Part shown: positions 1-6,370 of the stretch, one piece after another
Position numbering within the stretch: the first letter of the stretch is position 1
Layout: the number at the start of each line of letters is the position of its first letter
Source: Gemmatimonadota bacterium
GTDB lineage: Bacteria; ARS69
Length of the DNA stretch: 9,335 bases
Assembly (NCBI GenBank): GCA_020431545.1
Contig: JAGQIB010000108.1
Location: 1 to 9,335, forward strand
Direction: 5' to 3'
Translations under genes and position numbers: made by a program
Notes under the pieces: generated by a model
Seen by the model: the letters and a program-made list of their open reading frames with translations, nothing else
What the model was told of the DNA's origin: nothing
The model's database searches: none

Positions 1-1087
1 AGCCCGCCCACCAGAACGTGACCTGCGAGAGGTTCGCGCCGCCGTTCGTGGTGCGGTAGCAGTCGAGTCCGGCCGCCACCAGGATGTCGTTGTTCGCGAG
101 CGAGACCGCCATCGCGTTGTCGTACCAGGCCTGTCCGCCGGCCCAGTTCTCGTTGCTGACCTGAGACCACGTGGTGCCGCCGTTCGTCGACTTGTAGATG
201 CCGGCGTCCGGCGCCGAGGGGACCCCGAGCTGGCCATGCGACACGTAGACCACGCTGTCGTTCGTGGGGTCGATCACGACGTCCATCGCCATCAGCAGCG
301 GGTGCACGTTCACCCACGTGACACCGGCGTCGGTCGTCTTGTAGAGCCCCTCGCTCGTGGCCGCGTACAGCAGGTTCGGATCGGACTCGCTCCCCTTCAT
401 CGCGATCACGGCGCGGTACTGATCGAACGTCCAGTTCAGGCCGGTCGTGCTCCAGGTCGAGCCGCCGTCCGTGGTGCGGAGCACGCCCATGCCGTAGCTC
501 GCGCGCGCCCCCGGCGTTCCCACGAGCGGGCGTTCGTAGCGGCTGATCTCTCCGGTGCCGATCCAGATCCGGCTCGTGTCCGTCGGATCGATCACGATCG
601 AGCTGACGGAAAGCGCGGGGTGGCCGGTCTCCACCCGGGTCCAGGCGTTCGGTCCTTCGCCGCCGACGCTCGAGAACCACAGGCCGCCGCTCGCGGAGCC
701 GGCCCACACGTGGCCCGGCTGCCCGGGATCGAGCGCGATCGCGAGCATCCGCCCGCCGACGTTGTTCGGCCCCATCGACGTCCAGGACGTCGCGCGGCCG
801 GCGAGATCCGGGTCCCGCGGCACGGAAGCGCGCTGCGTCCAGGCGCGGCCGAAGCCGTCCTGCGGGATCAAGGCGTGCGGGAACGCGCGCTGGCCATACC
901 ACCAGTCGAACATCTCCCAGGCGTGCCCTTCCTCCATCCGCTCCTCCTCGGAGGGAACCTCGTCGCGGGGGCCGTACGGAAGGCCGGCGAACGGGTCGGA
1001 GTTCCTCGAGACGAGCCGCGAGCCGGCGAGGGACGCGGCGACGAGCAGCGCGGAGCCGCCGAGAACGAGGGCGGAACGAGCGGTCAT
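1..1087 (-). CDS. Secreted Asp-box (BNR/VPS10-like) beta-propeller protein, partial: C-terminus beyond left edge
   Basis: An open frame runs from ATG at 1087 off the left edge, giving 362 residues with no stop; the last complete codon is at 2-4. Residues 1-27 form a signal peptide or signal anchor (short basic start, then a run of Ala, Leu, Val). Residues 61-78 (DWWYGQRAFPHALIPQDG) resemble a segment that, from memory, precedes the propeller in many secreted sialidase/VPS10-like proteins of FCB-group bacteria. Four Asp-box motifs (S/T-x-D/N-x-G-x-T-W type) lie near residues 203-212, 249-258, 298-307 and 344-353; the last is degenerate (TTNGGANL). Each is preceded by 'IDPT'/'VWAG'/'LYAAT'-like strands, as in beta-propeller blades. 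It is probably an exported surface or secreted protein whose unseen C-terminus may hold a sorting or FlgD-like Ig domain. No sialidase catalytic residues can be assigned, so enzymatic activity is not claimed. A good Shine-Dalgarno (AGGAGA at 1094-1099, 6-nt spacing) supports the start. Confidence 0.9.
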   Translation of the reverse strand, partial: MTARSALVLGGSALLVAASLAGSRLVSRNSDPFAGLPYGPRDEVPSEEERMEEGHAWEMFDWWYGQRAFPHALIPQDGFGRAWTQRASVPRDPDLAGRATSWTSMGPNNVGGRMLAIALDPGQPGHVWAGSASGGLWFSSVGGEGPNAWTRVETGHPALSVSSIVIDPTDTSRIWIGTGEISRYERPLVGTPGARASYGMGVLRTTDGGSTWSTTGLNWTFDQYRAVIAMKGSESDPNLLYAATSEGLYKTTDAGVTWVNVHPLLMAMDVVIDPTNDSVVYVSHGQLGVPSAPDAGIYKSTNGGTTWSQVSNENWAGGQAWYDNAMAVSLANNDILVAAGLDCYRTTNGGANLSQVTFWWAG

Positions 1088-1093
1088 GGGATC

Positions 1094-1099
1094 TCTCCT
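1094..1099 (-). promoter_or_regulatory. Ribosome binding site of the Asp-box protein gene
   Basis: The minus strand reads AGGAGA, 6 nt before the ATG at 1087. This fixes the start of a gene whose frame would otherwise be judged only from its signal peptide. Confidence 0.75.
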
Positions 1100-1165
1100 G
1101 GGAATCGGCCGGGATGTCGGAGCGGAACGTTTGCGGGTCGGCGAGATTTCGTCGTCGGGGCCTCG

Positions 1166-1171
1166 ATCATA
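1166..1171 (-). promoter_or_regulatory. Possible -10 element for the Asp-box protein gene
   Basis: The 132-bp gap between the GT9 gene and the Asp-box gene contains TATGAT on the minus strand, a five-of-six match to TATAAT, in an otherwise very GC-rich stretch. No convincing -35 hexamer lies 16-18 nt upstream. If used, it leaves a leader of roughly 70 nt. It suggests the secreted protein can be transcribed independently of the upstream glycosyltransferase. No clear terminator hairpin was found in this gap. Confidence 0.3.
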
Positions 1172-1219
1172 CCGCGTTTCGCGGCCCGCTGCCGAAAGAC
1201 GGGCGGCGACCGCCCCGGG

Positions 1220-2329
1220 TCAGGCGCGAGGTGCGCCGAGCGAACGTCGGACCGCGGCGAGGACCGTTTCCGGGCGGATCAGGTCCTGACAGCTCGGCGA
1301 GATGTCGCAGGAGCGCCGGTAGCACGGATGGCAGTCGATCGGCGTGACGATCTTCTCGCCGCGGCCGTAGAGCTCGATCTCCTGCGCGCACGTGGATCCG
1401 AACAGCACCACGGCGGGCACCCCGGCCGCGATCGCGAGGTGCATCCCGAGCGTATCGCCGGTGACGACCGCGTCGCACGCGGCCACGATGCCGGCGAATG
1501 CGGGCAGGGAGTGGATTCCCGTGTCCCGCGCGGCACCCCGGCTCGCCTCCGCGATCGCGCGGTTCCGGTCCCCTTCGGCGGGCCCGCCGAGGAGCGCGAC
1601 CCGCACGCCCTCGCCCGCGAGCTGCGCGGCAAGCGCGGCGTAGCCCTCCACCGTCCACGCCTTGTTCGCGAACACGCCGCCCGCGCCGGTATTGAAGCCG
1701 ACGACCGGGCCGTCGCCGCCGAAGAGCTCGTGCAGGAGCCGCCGTCCGGAGTCGCGATTCGTGCCGATCGAGGGGAGATCGTACTCCTGGCGCGCCCACT
1801 CGAGCCCCGCGACCTCGAAGATCAGATCCTGGTAGGTGCGCTCGTTCTCGAAGAACTTGAGGCGATCGGACAGTCCGAGGTCCCAGGCGTGCCGCGCCGA
1901 GGGGTGCAGCGGGATCAGCGCACCGCGCTCGTCGCGGCCGAACCCCCGGTGCTCGGTCGCGCGGACGCGCGAGGCGAGCGCGGTCGGGTACGGATCCTTG
2001 TCCAGCGAGAGCACGAGGTCGAAGCGCTCGCCCTCGAGGCGCGCCGACGTCTCGTAGCCCGGCACCCACAGGCGATCGATCCGCGGGTGATCGTCCAGCA
2101 GAGGAAACGCCTCGCCGCCCACGACCCACGTGACGTGGATCGGATCCGGCGACGCGTGGAGCGCGGGCAGGATCGGCGTGGTCCGGAGCACGTCGCCGAG
2201 CGCGCCGATCTTGAGCACGAGCACCCTCTTCCCCTGCGGGGAGTACTCCGGGCACGCTTCGCACTCGCGCCGGAACCGGCACGGACGGTCCCCGACGTAG
2301 TACCGGCAATCGACCTTCCACTCGGCCAC
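1220..2329 (-). CDS. Glycosyltransferase family 9 (ADP-heptose:LPS heptosyltransferase-like) with N- and C-terminal Cys clusters
   Basis: 369 residues; GTG start with GGGAG at 2336-2340 (6-nt spacing), TGA stop. The core is a typical GT-B fold GT9 enzyme. Residues 36-54 (VLVLKIGALGDVLRTTPIL) are the family's N-terminal signature. Residues 209-215 (VVGFNTG) with K224 and W225 begin the donor half, and residues 291-299 (GDTLGMHLA) match the conserved sugar-nucleotide site, usually GDTGPMHLA. Such enzymes add heptose or another sugar to LPS core or related glycans at the cytoplasmic face of the inner membrane; donor and acceptor cannot be read from sequence. It has a 35-residue cysteine-bearing extension before the first strand (C8, C17, C23, C26). 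A second cluster near the C-terminus (C333, C336, C341, C347) resembles the CxPC…C…C tail I recall from many GT9 proteins. It lies upstream of the Asp-box gene on the same strand and is divergent from the diguanylate cyclase. No membrane segment is seen. Confidence 0.93.
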   Translation of the reverse strand: MAEWKVDCRYYVGDRPCRFRRECEACPEYSPQGKRVLVLKIGALGDVLRTTPILPALHASPDPIHVTWVVGGEAFPLLDDHPRIDRLWVPGYETSARLEGERFDLVLSLDKDPYPTALASRVRATEHRGFGRDERGALIPLHPSARHAWDLGLSDRLKFFENERTYQDLIFEVAGLEWARQEYDLPSIGTNRDSGRRLLHELFGGDGPVVGFNTGAGGVFANKAWTVEGYAALAAQLAGEGVRVALLGGPAEGDRNRAIAEASRGAARDTGIHSLPAFAGIVAACDAVVTGDTLGMHLAIAAGVPAVVLFGSTCAQEIELYGRGEKIVTPIDCHPCYRRSCDISPSCQDLIRPETVLAAVRRSLGAPRA

Positions 2330-2371
2330 GCGAATCTCCCGTCTCGGCCGTCCATCGGCGCTCGCTCCCGA

Positions 2372-2377
2372 ATACTA
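2372..2377 (-). promoter_or_regulatory. Possible -10 element for the GT9 gene
   Basis: The minus strand reads TAGTAT about 42 nt upstream of the GTG start, inside the locally AT-richer part of the divergent intergenic region. The corresponding -35 position (about 2395-2400, CGAGCG) is poor, so this is only a candidate. Confidence 0.25.
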
Positions 2378-2398
2378 CACCGCGCGCAGGAAATCGCT

Positions 2399-2416
2399 CG
2401 GGTTTTGCGGGTTTTC
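2399..2416. repeat. Tandem 9-bp direct repeat between divergent genes
   Basis: Two adjacent copies, CGGGTTTTG (2399-2407) and CGGGTTTTC (2408-2416), agree at eight of nine positions. They lie between the candidate GT9 -10 element and the candidate diguanylate cyclase -35 element. The T-runs stand out in this GC-rich DNA. The placement would suit a regulator binding site acting on both promoters, but two short copies could arise by chance. Confidence 0.35.
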
Positions 2417-2438
2417 GCGTCCGGCGACGCGGGGCCGC

Positions 2439-2468
2439 TTGCCAGTGCCGCGGGCGGGCCGGTACGAT
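2439..2468 (+). promoter_or_regulatory. Candidate sigma70-type promoter for the diguanylate cyclase gene
   Basis: TTGCCA at 2439-2444 (five of six to TTGACA) and TACGAT at 2463-2468 (four of six to TATAAT) are separated by 18 bp. Transcription would start near 2475, giving a leader of about 50 nt before the ATG at 2524. It is the best-looking promoter in the window, though consensus preferences of this lineage are unknown to me. Confidence 0.45.
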
Positions 2469-2523
2469 CGGACTCGCGACATCCGAGCTCCAGCAACCCT
2501 GTCCCCCACCCGCCGCCGGCCCC

Positions 2524-4044
2524 ATGCGCAAAGAGCGACTCACCTATCGCGACCTTCTTCGGCGACTCCTGTCCGGGCCCCTGCTCCGGCTCGAGGAACG
2601 TCGGCGCGTGGAGGAATCGCTCGCGGTGCCGGACGATCTCGAGGTCGCGGGGCGCCTCGCCGGCTTGCTGGAGGATCTCGCCCACCGCGGCGCGATCGTG
2701 CGTCTCGCGAGCCGCCCGGGCGATCCGCGGAATCTGCGGCGCTACCAGCACCCCACCACGGGAGACTACTGGTCGATCGAGGCGCCCGGACCACGCGCCG
2801 TGCACGAGGGCCGCAAGCGCGTGCCCCAGGAGGAACCGACCGAGCCCGCCGCCCCCGCTCCCGCGCGAGACTCGATGGCGCGGGAGGAGCCCGCGTCGGT
2901 TCCTCCTCCTCCGATCCCGGAGCCGGAGCCCGCGCCGGCCCCGCCCCGCGTTCCCGAGCCGCGGCTCGTGCTGCCGGTGGAACAGCGGAGGATCGCTCCC
3001 GGCGTGGCGACCCGATTCCGGAACGACCTGACCGGTGAACCGCACCGCACGCTGTTCTCCACGTTCGCGCCCTGCGCTTCGCCCGAGGAGCTCGCGGACG
3101 CGCTCGCGCCGATCCGCGCCCAGGCGATCGCGTGCACGACCGCGACCGAGGTTCGCTTTCACGTCATTCCGGAGGAAGGCGGCGCTCCCGAGTTCCTGCC
3201 GATCCACGAAAAGACTGCGCCCGCGCTGCTCGACCTCGAGGGACGAGTGCAGTCCGCGGTGCTGGAGGGGCGTGAGGTCCTGCACGTACCGAACCTCAAG
3301 GCGCTCGGCGTGGGGGCGCCGGCCGGCCGGGAGGGCGCGGCCGCAATCCTGCCGCTCTCCTCCGGGGAACGGCCGCTCGGCGCGATGGAGGTCGCTCGGG
3401 CCACGCCCGGGCCGTTCGAAGACGATGAGCTGTCGCTGTTCGCGCTCTGCGCGGAGGTCGTGTCCGGACTCCTCGTCCGCGCCGACGTTCTGGAGAAGCT
3501 CATCTTCGTGGATCGACTGACCGGTCTCTACAACCGCGCGTACTTCGACGACCAGATCGAGCGCGAGATCGAACGCGCGAACCGGATGGGGACGTCGGTG
3601 GCGTTGCTCATGGCGGACGTGGACCACTTCAAGCGCATCAACGACACGCACGGTCACCAGATCGGCGACCAGGCGCTCGCGCACGTGGCGGCGATCGTTC
3701 GCTCGAACATCCGCCAGATCGACGTCGCGGCGCGGTACGGCGGCGAGGAGTTCGCGATCCTGCTTCCCTCGATCACGCGGGCCCGCGCGTCCCGCACGGC
3801 GGAGCGACTGCGGCGCGTGGTCGCCGACACGCCGTTCGGCGAGACGATCCCGGCCCTGGGCGGCCAGCGGGTATCGATCTCCGTGGGCTTCGCGCTGTAC
3901 CCGGACGACGCCGCGACCGCGAAGCAGCTGATCGAACGCGCCGATCGGGTGGCGCTCTACGCGGCGAAGAACAACGGCCGCAATCGCGTGGTGCCCTGGT
4001 CGGAGGCACGCGACCAGCGGGTGCGGGTCCGCACCGACCGCTGA
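2524..4044 (+). CDS. Soluble GAF-GGDEF diguanylate cyclase with uncharacterised N-terminal domain
   Basis: 506 residues; makes c-di-GMP from two GTP. Residues 1-90 are a basic, helix-rich region ending in a 'RRYQHPTTGDYWSIE' segment that I do not recognise. Residues 100-150 are a Pro/Glu/Ala-rich linker. Residues 178-320 look like a GAF sensor domain (…ALLDLEGRVQSAVLEGREV… then IPL-like ILPLSSGERPLGAMEV). A short signalling helix leads to D330-RLTGLYNR, the usual GGDEF entry. M363-ADVDHFKRINDTHGH supplies metal-binding D365 and guanine-contacting N373 and D382. The active site is GGEEF at 406-410. An RxxD inhibitory site (RQID, 397-400) sits five residues before it, so product inhibition is expected. 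No signal peptide or membrane segment is seen, so it is cytoplasmic. No good Shine-Dalgarno precedes the ATG, so translation may be weak. It is divergent from the GT9 gene and convergent with the three-gene operon. Confidence 0.95.
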   Translation: MRKERLTYRDLLRRLLSGPLLRLEERRRVEESLAVPDDLEVAGRLAGLLEDLAHRGAIVRLASRPGDPRNLRRYQHPTTGDYWSIEAPGPRAVHEGRKRVPQEEPTEPAAPAPARDSMAREEPASVPPPPIPEPEPAPAPPRVPEPRLVLPVEQRRIAPGVATRFRNDLTGEPHRTLFSTFAPCASPEELADALAPIRAQAIACTTATEVRFHVIPEEGGAPEFLPIHEKTAPALLDLEGRVQSAVLEGREVLHVPNLKALGVGAPAGREGAAAILPLSSGERPLGAMEVARATPGPFEDDELSLFALCAEVVSGLLVRADVLEKLIFVDRLTGLYNRAYFDDQIEREIERANRMGTSVALLMADVDHFKRINDTHGHQIGDQALAHVAAIVRSNIRQIDVAARYGGEEFAILLPSITRARASRTAERLRRVVADTPFGETIPALGGQRVSISVGFALYPDDAATAKQLIERADRVALYAAKNNGRNRVVPWSEARDQRVRVRTDR

Positions 4045-4046
4045 CG

Positions 4047-4066
4047 GCGCGCTACCTCCAGCGCGC
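4047..4066. terminator. Possible bidirectional hairpin between convergent genes
   Basis: GCGCGCT (4047-4053) and AGCGCGC (4060-4066) form a perfect 7-bp stem with the 6-nt loop ACCTCC, starting 2 nt after the diguanylate cyclase stop and covering the stop codon of the sulfatase-like gene. A second short inverted repeat (GGTGCG/CGCACC, 4020-4035) lies just inside the cyclase gene. Neither is followed by a T-tract on either strand, so intrinsic termination is uncertain. Confidence 0.3.
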
Positions 4067-6370
4067 GACTTCCGGGATCCGCCCGAGCGACTCCCGCTCC
4101 GCCAGAGCCTGCCGCACCATCTCCCGTCCCTCGCGTTCCTGCCCGGACTGGGCGAGCGCGATGCCGAGGTGTGCGCGAACCTCGGCGTCTCCCGTGGATT
4201 CCAGCGCGCGACGCAGCGGCGCGATCGCCTCCGCGGGCTCGCCGGCGCGGATCGCCGCCCAGCCGAACGTGTCGAGCGTGGCCGGATCGTCGGGCGCGAG
4301 CTCGAGGGCCTTGCGGGCGTGGACGAGCGCGTCCTTCGCGTCCAGGTTCTCGTTCGCGAGAATCCAGGCGAGGTTGTTGCGGAGGTCGGCATCCTCGGCG
4401 AGCGCGGGAAGCGCGGCCCGCAACACGGCGACCGCTTCGCTGGCCCGCCCCGCGTGGGAGAGAGCGAGCGCCTTGCCGTTCACCGCGGCCGGCAGGTTCG
4501 CGTCGAGCGCGAGCGCACGATCGTAGGCACCGAGCGCGCCGGCCGTGTCCCCCGCGTCCTCGCGCGCCTGGCCGAGCGCGGCGAGCGTTTCCGGATCGTC
4601 CGGCGATAGCCGCGCCGCGCTCTCGAGCGCGGTCACCGCCGCATCCGCGTCGCCCGCCTCCGACTCGAGCGAGCCGAGACGTCGCCACGCCTCCGCGTGC
4701 TCCGGATCGATCTCGAGCACTTCCTCGTACATCGCCCGCGCCGCCGCGACGTCGCCGAGCTGGCGGCGCGCCCAGGCGAGGTTCATGCGCGGCTTGAGCT
4801 CCGCGGGCTGGAGACGGATCTGCTCCTCGCACCAGCGGGCCGCCTCCGACCAGTTCTCGCGGAGTCGCTCCAGCAGCGCGAGCTTCTCCACCACGTTCGA
4901 GTTCTTCGGATCCTGCTGGCGGAGATCGAGCAGCATGCGCTCGCCCTCATCGTAGCGTCCGCTCATGAGGATCGTGGGCAGCTCCTGCAGGCGGTTGAAG
5001 AACTCCACCATGTCCTTGGGATCGCGTCCGCCGAGATTCCACAGATCGTCCTGGGCGTCGCCGCCGACCGCGCCGACGTAGCCGAGCCGCTCGAGGCGCT
5101 CGCGCGCGGCCTCGTCCAGCGCGACCTCGTCGGCGCCGATCGCCCCGCCGCGCGCCTCGAAGGAACGCATCTCCGCGCGCAGCTCCGATACGACCTCCGG
5201 CTGCTCGTCCACGAGGTTCGTGGACTCCGCCGGGTCCTTCGACAGATCGTAGAGTTCGGCCCGCGGCGCCTCGATCAGCTTCCACGGCCCTCGCCGGATC
5301 GTCCGTAGTCCCGCCCAGTCGAAGTGGTAGCGCGGGAACAGACACTCGCCGTGCACGAACGCCGGCCCCTCGCCGCGTCCGAGCGCGAGCGGCAGGCACG
5401 ACTCGCCGTCGAGATCGCCGGGGATCCCATCGGCGAGGCCCAGCGCGTCGAGCGCGGTCGGCATCACGTCCACGAGCGACACGGGATCCTCCACCCGCTC
5501 GCCGATCGGCACCGCCGGCCCCGCGAGAATCCACGGGACGCGCAGCGTGGACTCGTACGTGAACAGACCGTGCGTCGACTCGCCGTGCTCGCCGAGCGAC
5601 TCGCCGTGGTCGGCCGTGACGACTACCGTCACCCCGGACCGTGCGTCGCCGAGCGCCTCGAGAATCCGGCCGATCTGCTCGTCCACGAATGCGATCTCGC
5701 CGTCGTACGGCTCCATCCCCACACGCATGAACCGCGCCGGCGGCCGGTACATCGCGTGCGGATCGAAGTAGTGGATCCACGTGAAGAACGACTCGGAGCC
5801 GCGGGACGCCTCGCGCAGCCACTCCAGCGCGGCGTCGGTCGTGGACGAAGCGATGCGCTCGTCGTAGAACATCCGCTCCGCCACGGCTTCGGCGTTCTCG
5901 GCACCCGCCACGCCGGCCGACGATTCCACGAGCGCGTCGTCGTAGTGATCGAAACCCTGATCGAGTCCGAACTCGCGCGTCACCGGGAAGGCCGAGACGA
6001 ACGCCGCGGTGCGCCAGCCGCGCTCCTTCAGGATCTCCGCGAGCGTGAGACCCTCGTCGGACAGGCGGGCGGTCCCGTTGTCGCGCACCCCGTGTCGATC
6101 GGGATAGAGACCGGTCATGATCGTGGTGTGGCTCGGCGCCGTGAGCGGAACCGGCGCCTGGGTCTGCAGGAAGCGCGTCCCTGCGTCGGCGAGTGCGTCG
6201 AGGTGCGGGGTCGCCCCCGTGCGCGCGCCGAACGCGCCGATCCGATCGGCGCGGCACGTGTCGATCGTGACGAGGACGAGTCCCGTCGGCGCGGGCGCGC
6301 GATCGCAGCTCCCGAGTCCGATCGCGAGAAACGTCGACGCGAGGAGCCCGAGCTTCCGGAGTCGAATCAT
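4052..6370 (-). CDS. Sulfatase-fold (alkaline phosphatase superfamily) lipoprotein with Thr at the nucleophile position and C-terminal TPR array
   Basis: 772 residues. Residues 1-22 are a lipoprotein signal (KLGLLASTFLAIGLGSC, acylated Cys at 22); D23 at +2 would mean inner-membrane retention under the E. coli Lol rule. Residues 30-430 form an AP-superfamily domain: metal ligands D37 and D42 (TIDTCRAD), D254-H255 (VTADHGES), and conserved H200, H205, H267. The sulfatase tail WKLIEAPRAELYDLSKDP is at 363-380. At the nucleophile site the sequence is T77-A-P-S-H81, not Cys/Ser-X-P-X-Arg, so formylglycine cannot form; a Thr nucleophile is known from LtaS- and EptA-type phosphotransferases in this superfamily. 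Residues 470-755 hold about eight TPRs. I infer a periplasmic phospho- or sulfo-group enzyme on surface glycans; substrate unknown. The ATG at 6370 shares one base with the preceding stop (TGATG) and has no Shine-Dalgarno, implying translational coupling. An in-frame extension up to 6436 lacks a signal sequence and would overlap the upstream gene by 67 bp, so it was not chosen. Confidence 0.92.
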   Translation of the reverse strand: MIRLRKLGLLASTFLAIGLGSCDRAPAPTGLVLVTIDTCRADRIGAFGARTGATPHLDALADAGTRFLQTQAPVPLTAPSHTTIMTGLYPDRHGVRDNGTARLSDEGLTLAEILKERGWRTAAFVSAFPVTREFGLDQGFDHYDDALVESSAGVAGAENAEAVAERMFYDERIASSTTDAALEWLREASRGSESFFTWIHYFDPHAMYRPPARFMRVGMEPYDGEIAFVDEQIGRILEALGDARSGVTVVVTADHGESLGEHGESTHGLFTYESTLRVPWILAGPAVPIGERVEDPVSLVDVMPTALDALGLADGIPGDLDGESCLPLALGRGEGPAFVHGECLFPRYHFDWAGLRTIRRGPWKLIEAPRAELYDLSKDPAESTNLVDEQPEVVSELRAEMRSFEARGGAIGADEVALDEAARERLERLGYVGAVGGDAQDDLWNLGGRDPKDMVEFFNRLQELPTILMSGRYDEGERMLLDLRQQDPKNSNVVEKLALLERLRENWSEAARWCEEQIRLQPAELKPRMNLAWARRQLGDVAAARAMYEEVLEIDPEHAEAWRRLGSLESEAGDADAAVTALESAARLSPDDPETLAALGQAREDAGDTAGALGAYDRALALDANLPAAVNGKALALSHAGRASEAVAVLRAALPALAEDADLRNNLAWILANENLDAKDALVHARKALELAPDDPATLDTFGWAAIRAGEPAEAIAPLRRALESTGDAEVRAHLGIALAQSGQEREGREMVRQALAERESLGRIPEVARWR

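Noticed and set aside
236..3031. A 931-codon plus-strand open frame
   Set aside because: It lies opposite the Asp-box and GT9 genes and runs into the cyclase in another frame. Its translation is Arg/Pro/Ala-rich with no domain, as expected of an antisense shadow in GC-rich coding DNA.
1915..4392. An 825-codon minus-strand open frame across the divergent region and the cyclase
   Set aside because: It crosses a promoter region and three genes and has low-complexity Arg/Ser/Pro composition, whereas the overlapped frames encode recognisable GT9, GAF-GGDEF and TPR proteins.
4545..4955. Plus-strand open frames opposite the TPR region, possible small genes
   Set aside because: Their Ser/Arg/Ala-rich translations mirror the repeated Ala/Glu/Leu codons of the TPR array on the other strand; no start site or domain supports them.
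4052..5000. Repeated short GC-rich words as a DNA repeat array
   Set aside because: The periodicity is that of about 34-residue TPR units at protein level; the copies differ too much in DNA to be a recent tandem repeat.
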